NCBI GenBank assembly: GCA_019925795.1
Contig: CM034312.1
Coordinates: forward strand, 24,641,914 to 24,705,913
Direction: 5' to 3'
DNA length: 64,000 nucleotides
DNA from: Dendrobium chrysotoxum
Taxonomy: Eukaryota > Streptophyta > Magnoliopsida > Asparagales > Orchidaceae
Shown: positions 47,531 to 59,152 of the stretch, piece after piece
Numbering within the stretch: the first letter of the stretch is position 1
Layout: each line of letters starts with the position of its first letter
Program-made: the position numbers and the translations under genes
The notes under the pieces: generated by a model
The model's database searches: none
Told to the model about the DNA's origin: nothing
What the model saw: the letters and a program-made list of their open reading frames with translations, nothing else

Positions 47531-48961
47531 GATTCTGTTCTGAGATTTCTTCTGATCATGATAGGTAACCCAAATCATATTTATGTTTCAATAATTTTGA
47601 TTTCTCAGATTTTATTTCTCTTAAAATTTAGAAAATATATATTTTCTCATAATTTATCAAAATTTTATTATGCAATTATTTAAATGTGATAGATATCACC
47701 GTACTTAGCATTTTGACAATAATATTCCTAAATTTCACAAAGTAAATTGATTGTTATAAATTTTTTGAAGTAAATGAATAATGTATAAATTTTCCTATAT
47801 TTCATAAATTATTACATTTCATGCATGTTGTTGAATTATTTAGAGAAAAATGTTATGATAGATACATGATGTGTGAAATAAGTCATTTGTATGTAAGCAA
47901 GGAAGGCTGGTTAAGAACACTATAATTAACTTGTGATAATATCCAATACAAAAGGATAGAATGATAGGATTTTCTTAAAATAAAGATTTGTGGTGTAATC
48001 ATAGATGTTAGCTTGTAACCGATTGATTGATTAGGTTAAAGGGTACAGAGTGATGACACTTCACTGATTTATTGAAAGTTATCTGTTAAAATAAATGATT
48101 AATATAAATAATTAAAATATGTGATTGATAGATAAAGATGAATTGATGTGATATAAGTGATAGATGGATGGATGAAAATCTTATTTTAAAATTGGATGTC
48201 ATGTCTTGCTATTCATAATTGTATGCATGCTTGCATTTGTATGATAGCCCATATAGAGCTAATAGAAGCATCGAAACTGATATAACATAACATGGCATAT
48301 GACAGATATATTAATAGACATGGATAGTTGTGCAGGTAATGTATTAATAATTATATTGACATATAGATTGACAACTATACATGGCATAATATTTGGTAGA
48401 AGCATATAAAAAAAATAAATAACATGAAAATAATTGATAGAGAATCAATGGTTTGTTTTTCTGTTTAACACTTGTTAGTGATTTAATGACTTCTATTATT
48501 TTTTTATAGATTGATAAACTCCTTTTACTTATTGAGATATTATAATTTTATTAATCATATTGGCTTATACTCATGTATAATATTTATTGGAAATGGAAGC
48601 ATACACATTGATTCTCTTGCCTTACATTGAATGATGTTGAAGGTTTTGGTAACCTGCTGCACTTTGTAAGCTCGTTATGTGATTTTATCGATTTCAGGTT
48701 TAGGAAGGGGTCAGGACCTCATGGAGTGAGTTTGATCAATATTTTTAGGTTTCATTTTGTTTATGAATCAATTTTTTTTATGGTCATGAGCTTAGTGAGA
48801 TAGATTGATGTTGTAAATAACCTCCTAATAATTGTATATGAAGTTTTTTTATCATTGCTTTTGCTAGTTTTATTTTATTGATGGATGTTTAGTGACTCTA
48901 GAGAATTAATTAGGAGACTGAAACTGATAATTCCTCCAAATTTAGATAATGGAGCGTGACA
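47531..48961 (+). repeat. outer gypsy right LTR, second part
   Basis: It matches the left outer LTR from about 36500 to its end and closes ATGGAGCGTGACA. Confidence 0.9.
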
Positions 48962-49789
48962 CTGTCCATTACTAACTTTCCATGGAGGCTACCATAGGAA
49001 TGTGCCTTACTGAGGTTGTGAGTGGAGATCAAGTTTTCCACTTGCCCTTATATGATCTTTTTAGTGATATTTAGATTCACTATTAGCTTCCAATTGAGGC
49101 TGCCGAGATAAACAGTTAATTTAGTAATAACTTAAAGATATACTTACTTGAAAGATACTTCTTTAACACTCTAATAAAAATAAAGATAAGAATTTTAATA
49201 AAATGGGAAGCTCAACTTCAATGATGGAATCTTCAAGTATATAAGGGATGATAGTCTTATTCAATAACTCTAATAATTCTCTTATCATGACTCTTCTGAT
49301 TGCCTCTACTTTGAGGCTAATGATTTACAAATTGCTCATATAAATAATAGCTGAAATATGAAATATTTGTGAGAAATCAGGCATTCAATCTCATCCTTCA
49401 ATTTAAAATATTTTTTTGTTGCATGTCCTTTTGAATGGTTAAAATGACAATATTAAGATCAATCTCCACCATTTGAATTTTCTAGAGGTTTTGGCCACTT
49501 CATGTTTTCAAAAATTTGGTTCTCCATTAGAAAGTTAGCCTTGGATATATTTAATAAAGTATAATTAAGTGATTCAATCTAACTCTAGTGGGAAAGATGT
49601 CTTTAGTCTCTTGATTTCTTATGCTTTTTTATTGAGGGATTGATCAATTTCTTTTTATTGAATTATTGCAGCTACTAAATGCTTGTTTGAATTGTTGTTG
49701 ATAGCCTAATTAGTAGTAATTTGAACTTCTACTCAATGATTGAGATTAGCATAGTAGAAGACTGTCACTCTTAATAATGAGGATTAGAA
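48962..49789. other. no gene recognised
   Basis: A/T-rich sequence with no supported gene. Probably part of the same decayed gypsy element as the gag remnant to its right. Confidence 0.35.
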
Positions 49790-50446
49790 AGGTCCAGGGT
49801 GTAGACCTCCAAGAAAAATATCTCGTAGTAATTCTAGATCCACCCCTGAGATTTGGCATGCTTCATATGAAATTCTTTGAAAGAACCTTTCAATGTTTTC
49901 CCTTATTTTGGCAAATCCCATAAAGTTGTAAGGAGTTTTTGATATTTTTTGGATTGGTGATAAATTATTTGACTAAAAGTCTCAGTAGATTAAGTTGAAA
50001 GAGAATAAAACTATGCACGGGTGTGTCCCTTAAAAGTTGAGAGGAATACCTTACAAAGAATTACATTAGAGGCATGTTGAATGTGCTTGATGGCTTTGTA
50101 ATGGTCAATATGCTAAGGGTCAAAAGTCCCATCATATGGATCAATTATAGACTACTTAAAATCTACTGGAAAAGGATAATGTAGAATTACATCGAAGGGG
50201 GTTGAAGATTTTTCAAAGTTGTAGTAAGAAATAAGTTGATTCCTTTCCCTTAAAGGGAATTCCTCCTAAATAAGGTGGTGTAATAGATCTCTTATAACAT
50301 CACGAGAGGCATCAACAAGGTGATATTGATTTAAATAATGCATGAATAATTATCTGGTGGAGGATTATGGGTTGGATGAGTAATATGAGGAGGATGTATT
50401 GAACTGATATTATTGGAGAGAGCTTGATGAGATTGTGGTGAAAGGA
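49790..50446 (-). pseudogene. gypsy gag remnant, split by the CACTA element
   Basis: The minus strand, with stops, gives HIDHYKAIKHIQHASNVIL, KVFLSTFKGHTRA, SLST, a FSQIIYHQSKKY-like stretch, GKTLKGSFKEFHMKHAKSQG and related capsid blocks (about 49800-50160). This is the Retrotrans_gag pattern of non-chromovirus gypsy elements. The CACTA element inserted into its 5' side; sequence from 53661 continues the interrupted DNA. Confidence 0.65.
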
Positions 50447-51104
50447 CACTACAAGAAAATGCTTGTTACCGATAGACCAAATTCGCCCGTAACAATAGAA
50501 ATTCGCCAAAAAATTTCTATTTTCCTACTAATTTCTGACGAAAATCCATTCGACGGTAATTTACGCGTCAGAAAATCTAAACATGCAAAATTTTTTTGAT
50601 GAAAATATTTTCGACAAATTTTTCGGCGCAATTCCAGTGAAAAAAATGAAAGTTTTACATCAATTTCCCTGGACGAATTCAGGCATTTAATCCGCTGGTA
50701 TTTTTGACAAAAATATTATGTCTAAATTACTGGAGGATAATCCATGCCTTGATCCGCTAGACTACTATCGACGAAAAGCACCGACGGATAATTCACCAAA
50801 AATACCGGCGTAAATGATCCGCGAGAAACACCAATTTTATTTCATTATATCGTATTGTCGGCATATTTCTGGTATAATTTGCTGGAAAACTATAGCATAA
50901 ACAAAAAGAAAATAGCCTTCCATCATAAGAAATTGATTTCTATAATACAATATGCATACAAAAGTTCTAATACTATATATATTCAAACATAAGCCTCTAA
51001 TAAAAAACATCACCAAATATTGAATATAAACATATAAATATAAACATGTAAACATTAAAAAAAATAAGAAGAATATCATCAATAAAATGTCCAAAACTAT
51101 GCAA

Positions 51105-51182
51105 ATGTCCAAAAATAAATAAGTGCAGATGTCCAAAAAACAAATAAGTACATATGTCCATAAACAAATAAGTATAGATGTT
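51105..51182. repeat. 24-25-bp tandem repeats inside CACTA element
   Basis: Three ATGTCCAAAAA(C/T)AAATAAGT-type units start at 51105, 51129 and 51154. Confidence 0.8.
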
Positions 51183-51204
51183 CAGAAAAAATTATATAAC
51201 ATCT

Positions 51205-51440
51205 AATCTGAATCAGTCTCCTCCTCTACTAAAGCTGCAATCTTTCCACTGAACTGCTCCCTCATTTTTTGCATTTCATCTAACAACTGAGTTTGTTGCA
51301 TTTACATCTGCTGTTGCAATTGCATCTGCTAGTCAGCTTGTGCTTTCTTGACTTGCTCTAGCTCGGCTATAAGGGCAGCTAGCTGTTGGTTATATAAGGA
51401 CTCCAGAGTACTTGCTGAGAAGCTGGAGCAACCAGATGTC
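51205..51440 (-). pseudogene. CACTA coiled-coil protein remnant
   Basis: The minus strand reads AALIAELEQVKKAQAD, QMQLQQQM, MQQTQLLDEMQKMREQFSGK and ending IAALVEEETDSD, interrupted by two stops. A Gln/Glu-rich coiled coil with an acidic end is typical of the second (TNPA/Ptta-like) protein of plant CACTA elements. Confidence 0.6.
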
Positions 51441-51454
51441 TGTCCATCATATGC

Positions 51455-52260
51455 ATAGGCTTATGAGCCTAAACTGTAAACTCTACCATACTGCATTCCT
51501 CCTACAGCTTGTGACCAAGTGCGGTAGTAAAATATCCTACTGATTGGTACTTCCTTCATCTTTCTTTTCGTCATAAATTTTAATTTAAATCTTGGTGCAT
51601 TGCAGTAATAGTATGCAATCTCTGATTGATCATCTTTATAGTATAACATGCATCCATTGACACAATAATCTATCTTTGTGTATGTCAAACCAAGTTTAGA
51701 AAATAACTTCTTAGTTTGATATAATATGTAAAAATTATATTATCTGTCAGACTGGTTTCCTTAAGCAGGCCAATAAATTGATTAAAATATTCACCGGGGA
51801 CATTATATTCTTTCTTGATACTTAACATCTTAACAGCAACGGATAACTCTGAGTGAGTGGTGCACTCCTTCCATATTGATTATTGAAAAGCATGCAATAA
51901 ATCATAAAAATTTTATGCCTCCTTATTAGGTGACTCTTCTATATATTATTCAAATTGTGCTCTAATTGCATCATGAACTAAGTCCTCAAGATCAAGTCGG
52001 ATATTTTCTTTCTTAGCTATATTAGAACTTGTGAAAGGGCCGCAATGAGAATCGAAATGTGGCTCATACTCACCATGATAAATCCAATACTAATATTCTT
52101 GTATGAATCCTTTACGGTATACATCAACAGTTACATCATCTGGGCTTAGGTGCACTTGATTTTTTTGTTTAGAATATGGGCACCGAAACTCTTCATCTGA
52201 GATGAAGCTGGGCAATTGAGAAGCTGTATGAATGAAAAAAATCACCCCTTTAATGAACTC
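51455..52260 (-). pseudogene. CACTA transposase remnant (Transpos_assoc and TNP2)
   Basis: The minus strand first gives DEEFRCPYSKQKNQVHLSPD, then VYRKGFIQEY and WIYHGE (about 52080-52205), the N-terminal transposase-associated domain. Next come linker blocks such as EDLVHDAIRAQFE and ECTTHSELSVAVKMLSIK. An open part at 51461-51688 reads YTKIDYCVNGCMLYYKDDQS and EIAYYYCNAPRFK, the TNP2 block around the conserved Cys/Met-Leu-Tyr motif. The catalytic C-terminal half of TNP2 is missing. Confidence 0.75.
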
Positions 52261-52399
52261 ATATGTTAATGTTTTGTCCTTACGCCAATCGGTTATACAT
52301 CCAACTTCTTTAATTTCCGATATCCATAATATAACTTACATATAATATGAATATATTAGATATTATTGTAATATTTATTGAAGGAAAATAGATGGATTT

Positions 52400-53160
52400 T
52401 AATTTCATATGTGACCAAACCATCTAAGGCGGCTCTCTCTAATCTTATCTTCCATCGGAGCTACTCCAACTGTTTCATATATATGCTCATTTCGTATCTT
52501 GTCTCTAAGGGTAAATCCACTCATCCACCTGAGCATCCTCATCTCTGCAACACTTAACTTAATATTATGCTTCTTTTTTAATGGCCAACATTCTATACCA
52601 TAAAGCATTGCAGGTCTCACCATCATCTTATATGATTTTTTCTTAAAGTTTGAGGGGGACTTTTCTATCACACAACAAGCCCGATGCATTCCTCCACTTC
52701 AACCATCCAACTTGAATTCTACTGATAATATCCCCTTCTATTTCGCCATCAATAGATCGAAGATATCTAAAACGTGTACTTTTATTAATGACTTGATTGC
52801 CCGAAGTCACAATCCCTCAACTAGGTCTATTACAACTAAAATTACACACAATACATTAAGTTTTAGATCTACTCAAGTGAAAACATTTAGACTCTAAGGT
52901 TGACCTCCATAATTCAAGTTTACCTTTAACTCCCTTTATATTTTTATCAACAAGAAGAATATCATCAGCAAAAAGCATACACCAAGGTACATCCCTGCAA
53001 ATGTCTAGTGAGAACATCCATGAATAAAGCAAAAAGATATTAACATCAGCAAAAAATATACACATCAACTCCCTCTCTAGACTCCTCAATAATAAGAATA
53101 TCATCAATAGAATTTATACACCATGCTACAATCTCTTACAAATGTCTATCGAGAATTTAC
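52400..53160 (-). pseudogene. RTE LINE fragment inside CACTA element, both ends missing
   Basis: The minus strand gives CRDVPWCMLFADDILLVDKN (52856-53107 frame) with the RT catalytic FADD. Then, in another frame at 52405-52689, come MHRACCVIEKSPSNF, MVRPAMLYGIECWP, MRMLRWMSGFTLRDKIRNEH and RESRLRWFGHI. It closely resembles the fragment at 19255-20092 but stops at WFGHI, before the GRGRP...HVADPT end and the TTG tail. The RT segment is partly repeated: sequence like AAGAATATCATCA is seen at about 52956 and 53096, with a third partial version near 53045. Confidence 0.85.
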
Positions 53161-53663
53161 GGGGAAATGCAAGGTGGGCGACAAACTTCAACAAGGGAAA
53201 GGACGACGCCGAACATAGTCAAGATCGATGGCGAACGTTAGCAATGGATCAATCTAAATGGCGGCGACATTCGACGCAGGTCTCAGACGTGAGCGGAGCG
53301 AAACAAAGGAAGAGGAAACAAAATAAGAAGAAACACCACGGAGTAGTTAAAATAGGGCTTCTACCGATGGATATTCCGGTGGTAACGTTACCAGGAGATA
53401 ATATGCCAAAAAGTATTCGTTGAGTTTAAGTAAGCCGGTGCAATTTACACCGGTAATGTCTGATGAAAATTGAGTCAGAATATTGAATATACCGATGAAA
53501 AAATTGGTGGAATATATGCCGATACCTTTACAGTGAAAAGTACGTCGATAATTCTGTCATAAAGTTACTGGCGCATATTTTGCCGGTTATTCCACCGCTT
53601 TTTCCAGTGCATGTATGTCCGCCGAAAAGTCTGACGGTAATGACTAATTTTTCTGTAGTGGGA

Positions 53664-55566
53664 GGGCTGCATTATAAAGAGTTACGATCTAAGTGGCATC
53701 ATCGAGAAAGTGTTATTGATTTTGTAAGGGGAGAACTCCGTCATATTGTGATAGTGCTCTTTGTTTAGTCTCCTCTAGGAGTTATAAGATTTAAAGTCGA
53801 ATTTCTTCCATCCCATGCATACATTTCTTCAAAGTGAGACTTAGATGGCCTTCACCACTGATATTCTATGGTCCTTGCTTGAGAGATTGATTGCTAGTCA
53901 TTGGTAAAACTTGGTAATGTGCTGGGAAAGAAGTTCCCATAGTTGTTGCCAAACTTTTAGTTGCTAAAAAAATTATGGTAGTAGAGCATTTATTTTTTAT
54001 CTTAACTTCATACAAAAATCCAACATGCACAAATAAAACTTGTAGGAGGTTAGTAATTTTTATGTGGAAAACCTAAGAAGGGGAGAAACCACAGGATTTG
54101 ACCTAGTTGGAATAAACCACTATAGAGTAGAAGATATAAGAATATTCTCTTCCACACAGTTGGAGAATATGTACGCAGTTATAGTACAATTGTCTTATTT
54201 CCCTTGTAGGAGTTACAAAAATCTAGTGTCCACATATGGTTATTTAAAATGCAAAAACTAGGTTAAATGTTGATTGAAGTCTGGAGATGGTGGCAATGAC
54301 TGCTAGTGGTGGTCATTGGTAGTCATATTTTCATATAAGAAAATCTTTAGTTTTCTCAACTCTTAAACCTTTCCATTTCTTAGAAAATTAGTCTTATTTA
54401 TAGGTTTTTTGATATGAGCATTTTGGTAAATTTAGCCATAATCCAAAACACTCAATCATAAGATCCATATTGATCTCATTGATCATAGATTATTTATCAA
54501 ACATTTGAATATCTTAATGATATCAAAATTGAGTGATCCTAAGATCTTTAGATTCATATCATCTAGCAGCTCGATTTGATTACAAGCATGTTAAAATTGC
54601 ATATTGTTTGGTCCCTCCATAATGTTTAAAAGTTTCTAAATATATTTCATGTGCTTGATTTGAACTCATTTGAACTCATTTGAAGTCTAATCAAATCTCA
54701 TCTAATTTGACTACAAATTTGTCCTAAATTTAACTCCAAAAGTTTTTAATTCAAAATTATCGTGAGAGTCATTCCGATCAAGAAATTTTTTTGTAAATGT
54801 ATCAATGCTTAATTAAAGCTCAATTTCTACTCAAGCTCTTAAGAAAACTAAAACAAATAAATGATCGAACCTGAGTTCAGCTCAATTTATTTACAGCCGA
54901 ATCATCTAAGAGAACTATAATAGATCATTGAGTTGGATAGCCTGTGTAGAGCTAAAGAGGCCCGACCATTTTTAAAAATAGCAGCTGGCATTTCCTAATA
55001 AAAAAAAAAATAAACGCATTAGCGATGATAAATATAGATGTCACAATGTGCTAATTAAAAAAAAATTATATTATTTATATTTTTAATCATGTTGGATTAG
55101 ATCTAAGCCGATAATTTGAGCGCGTTTTAATTGGCTCCCAATTCTGCGGAGCTGACATCAGCAAAAGTCGAATATATTTAATTCCATTAATTCCTCCTGC
55201 ATTATGGGCACAATCAACGGTCATTTTTATAAAAATATTTCAGCTGTTAAATAATAATAAATTGGATTTTTTAAGCTATCCAAGTTGTATTTATTAGTTT
55301 GGATTTTTTTTAAAGCTTTTTAAGTTGTGCTTATTAAGGAAAGAGTCATAGCCATTCGACCATCTCATACAAAATAAAGCTGGCAATTAATCTAAAAATT
55401 TAGAAAGGGAGTCATTTGACATATTCGTGGTGTAATTAAGTGACTATTATGCTCCTTTTGGCGTCATTGTTGGACGATATTGAATCTTGAACTTATTTTG
55501 TTTGTTATGGCCTTTCTTGCTACACCCCCTTGGATGGTCATCTTGGCAATCGAGGGTGCACAACGG
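53664..55566. other. no gene recognised
   Basis: The first few hundred bases probably continue the interrupted gypsy remnant. Beyond about 54000 the sequence is A/T-rich without a supported feature. Confidence 0.35.
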
Positions 55567-57250
55567 TCACGCCCTAGAATCTAAATTGGGAAAAATGGTC
55601 TCTTTTTATCTTTTAGTAATAACACCTTGCGCTATCTATTTTCTTTCAATAATATAAAATATCAGTAGAAGCCAATCTATTGATCAAAATATTAATATGC
55701 ATCTGTAATCATTTACTAAAATCATATACAATAACCCGGAGTCACACAAATACAACATACTGTCCGCCCAATCTTGAGCTCAAAAGAATAACTAAAAGGC
55801 AAAATATTATTAAAACTTGAAGAATCTTGTTTCTAATTTGCCTCACTCTCCAGAACTTCTTCCCTAACCTAAAATCATTAATTATATATAATGAGTTTAT
55901 AAATCCTAACATGTCACTAAAACTCTACTACTGAACTCAAAGCATGAAAAAGAAGCAGTATGCATGAATTCATTCAGTTCATAAAAGCAGCGGACAATAT
56001 AATTATGAATCTATGTAGAAATAGTAAAATATATAAGGTAAGAGTAAAGCCTGTAAAATAGTACAGTATATATGTCAAAACAATAAAGATGAAAACCATT
56101 ATTCTCAAACCAAGTGTTGTAGAAGTATTATTCCAATCAGCAAGAAAATCATATAAATCAATAAAGCAGAAGTACTTATGCAATAGTCAAAAATTCATGG
56201 AAATACAGTACTATCAAATAATTGTATATGAGTATACACATGATATTTCCCAGTATGTCAAATCACTCATATTAAACAAGGTATTTGTAAATCAATAACA
56301 ATTGGCTTTTAGTATCAAACTCATCAGTCTTGCTCGTTGGCAGAGTAATAACTCCTTATAACTCACAATTAAAAAATCACATGAATTAGTAGAGAATAAT
56401 ACCACAAATCACCTTGTCCTTAATTATTATCCTTAAAGGTCACTAAAGTTCAAATAAGTTTGTAAATCATTGTCCCTAACCCTTTCTTAATCATACAATC
56501 ACACCACAACAATCATGTGTGTTAAGTCTATATGCAAAAGAGTGAAATGAATTTTCATTTACTTAGGTTAAATTTTAACCCATACACTTGAAAATTCCAA
56601 TGAGCTATATGGCTTGCTCAATTAGGGCCAAGAAAATTACAGGATGTATATAACATCCTATAATTGTTCCCTACCAAAATTGAAACCAATTAGATGAGTG
56701 ATTTGAGCTTAATTAAGGAAATACATAAAACCAAATAAGTGAAATTTCATTCAAATCACTAATCAAATTAAATCAAGCTTAATTTTGTGTGATGGAGTTC
56801 ACATTGAGTCCATAGAGCCCTTGATTACATCAATTGAGTCAATATTCAATTCATTATGACTTTTCAAAAAATCTAGTTTAAATAATGAACTAGATTTTTG
56901 GAAATTCAACCATAAATAAAATAGATGTCAAATGGCCATGAGAAAATTACAAGATATAAAGGATATCCTCTAATATGCTATGACCAAAATCTAGTCCAAA
57001 TGGACAAATATTTTGAAGTAATTAAATAAAACCAATAAATAATATAATTAAAATTACTTCCTAAATATTCATTATTTTGAGCTGAAATTATTTTTATTTG
57101 AAAGGGCTTTTAATTCTGAATCCATAGAGGTATTACATGCAAAAATTGGCGAAGAAATAAATTTTATACAATTTTTTGGAAGTTTAACACATTTTCTGAG
57201 AATTATTTAAAGGGTTTTATTACACAGTTAGTCAGCAGTGCTGACTGCGC
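55567..57250 (-). repeat. possible solo gypsy LTR in reverse orientation
   Basis: GGTCACGCCCTAGAATCTAA at 55567 onward is, in reverse complement, TTAGATTCTAGGGCGTGACC, close to the LTR 3' end TTTAGATAATGGAGCGTGAC at 48942-48960. Internally, CTTATAACTCAC and ACCACAAATCACC (about 56355-56415) resemble reverse complements of the inner-LTR stretch near 41005-41035. The far end is not defined (ATTACACAG near 57215 is a guess). Confidence 0.35.
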
Positions 57251-57579
57251 ATGGATTTTACATACGACAGCTAGTGATAGGACCGCATGGAAGGCGGCGG
57301 TCAAGAGAGTCAGCTTACTTTACCAGCACGGCAGCTGACACGACCATATGATCCGTGTGGTTTGAAAAGAATGGTACTAATCTAGCTGGATGAAGATTAG
57401 TTCACCTACGATTTTGATCGTCAGATTAAGCTGCTAAACTAATGAAATCATGATAGTTAATCCAAATAAAATGGATCGGATGGTCATGCATTCTTCTTCT
57501 TCCTATGTCAACCCAAAATCCCTACACTCACATTTCTATATCTTCAAACACCCTATACAATAGTTTAATTAATGTAAAA
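57251..57579. other. no gene recognised
   Basis: Slightly GC-richer sequence with short inverted repeats (GTCAGCAGTGCTGAC at about 57231-57245). No gene is supported. Confidence 0.35.
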
Positions 57580-57589
57580 CAGGGAAGTG

Positions 57590-57986
57590 AAAATGGATTT
57601 TATTATGGGATTTCCCATATTAAGGAAAGAGCATGATGTTATCTAGGTTATGACAGGCCATCTAATGTAGATTTCATACGTTATTTTGATCTGGTGATCA
57701 TATTTTATAGATAGAGTAGCACAGATTTATGTGTGAGAGATTGTCCGATTACCTGGAGTACTGAAAGTGATAGTTAGAGATGGTAGGTTTACTTCTAAAT
57801 TATGGAAAGGTATTCAAAAAGGTTTGGGCACAAAACTACATTTTAGTATAGCCTTCATCCATAGCTTAATGGGTATTATTAGAGGATTATTTAGGTGTTA
57901 AAAGATCTTATGAGGTTATTTGTTTTGGTGGTAACTAGGAAAATCATGTAACTCTGATTGAATTTACCTACAATAATAATTTTTAG

Positions 57987-58036
<50 letters not shown>

Positions 58037-58690
58037 CTCTGTATGACAGGAAGTGTATAACCCCTCTTTCGTGGACATAGGTAGGAGAAAGGAGTTTGAT
58101 TGGGCCAACTTTAGTCGATGACGCTATTGAAAAGATTTGTATGATCAATGATAGATTAAAAGCTATGCATGATAGACAAAAATATTATTATGATGCCAAA
58201 CAACAAGTAATAGAATTCCAGGTTGGTGATTTCTTGTATGTGAAAATTAGATAGATTAAATGCATCAATGGCTTTAGAAAAGATAAAAAATTGAGTCCAA
58301 TGTATGTTGGATCATTTGAAATAATTGAAAGGAATGGAAAAGCTACTTATATATTATAATTGCCAAAGCATATATCAAATATTCATAATGTATTTCATGT
58401 GCCATCTCTAAGGAAGTGTATCTAATTTTAGAAATAAAATATATGCCAATGAAGTTGAGATCCATCTTAATTTGAGTTATAGAGAGGAACCAAAAAAAAT
58501 TCTACCGTATAATGTTAGATGATTAAGGAATAAACATATTTTAATAGTTAATGCCTAGTCGAAGCATAGATCATCAAGAAAAATTAAGATACATGGGAAA
58601 AAAGAGTCCGAGATGAGAAAGTTATGCCCTAATCTATTCCGTTGATTTGAGTTTCGAAATGTAAAGTATTGAATTTTTTTGAAGAAGGAG
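57590..58690 (+). pseudogene. integrase and chromodomain remnant with embedded (AT)n
   Basis: The plus strand, with stops, gives a WILLWDFPY/KEHDVI-type core start, GLLLNYGKVFKK, and after an AT repeat (57988-58035) VDDAIEKICMINDRLKAMHD, RQKYYYDAKQQVIEFQVGDF, LSPMYVGSFEIIERNGKATY and HNVFHVPSLRKC. The AT repeat lies at the position of CATATATAAGTATGACTTCT in the inner element (45085 onward), so it grew inside coding sequence. Non-functional. Confidence 0.82.
57988..58035. repeat. (AT)n microsatellite
   Basis: 48 bp of AT repeats within the integrase remnant. Confidence 0.97.
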
Positions 58691-58693
58691 AAT

Positions 58694-59089
58694 TGTAATA
58701 CCTATTGAATATATGTATAATTACACCTGTTTTGGGCTGATCTTAAAAAGGTAACCTCTTGCACATCAGTATTTATCATCTTTTACATGTGTCTATAAGT
58801 GTTCTATATATGAGTGACTGAATATGTCCTGAACTCCAAGGGTCAGTGGGCATGTTTGGGTAATCTGAAAATTTTCTCGTAGGGCACCGTAGTGCTAGAT
58901 TTGGTGGTGTTGTGGTTTTGAGTTCTCTATCTTTTGGCCAAATTAATTTTGGTGTTAAAGCACTTGTGAAGGTGATGTAGCATTGTGCTCTTTTGAGTTA
59001 TCTATCTTTTGGCCAAATTTTATAGTAAATATCCATTTCTATTATTTGAAAATTATTTTTTCTTCATTAAGGCAACTGGATAAAGAGAT

Positions 59090-59152
<63 letters not shown>

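Larger units (their letters stand above)
36111..48961 (+). mobile_element. outer Ty3/gypsy element, internally deleted and split by a nested element
   Basis: The left LTR (36111-37949) is followed by a degenerate primer site, a gag remnant, and a right LTR. That LTR is cut in two: 39532-39871, then the inner element, then 47531-48961. Sequence immediately right of the inner element (AATAATTTTGATTTCTCAGA onward) continues the LTR copy found at 36530 onward, which proves the nesting. No pol domains remain between 37950 and 39531, so this copy lacks RT and integrase. Confidence 0.9.
50447..53660 (-). mobile_element. CACTA (En/Spm) DNA transposon, non-autonomous
   Basis: The left end is CACTACAAGAAAAT and the right end, read on the minus strand, is CACTACAGAAAAATTA. 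Both are flanked by GGA (50444-50446 and 53661-53663), the 3-bp target duplication of CACTA elements. Subterminal regions (50465-50830 and 53350-53650) are rich in short CGGTAA, CCGGTA and GACGAAAA words in both orientations. Inside are a minus-strand transposase remnant, a coiled-coil-like remnant and an RTE LINE fragment. The coding parts are broken, so it would need transposase in trans. Confidence 0.92.

Noticed and set aside
50837..51136. Minus-strand 99-codon hydrophobic frame inside the CACTA element
   Set aside because: Its composition follows from A/T-rich sequence and short tandem repeats (51105-51182); no family resemblance.
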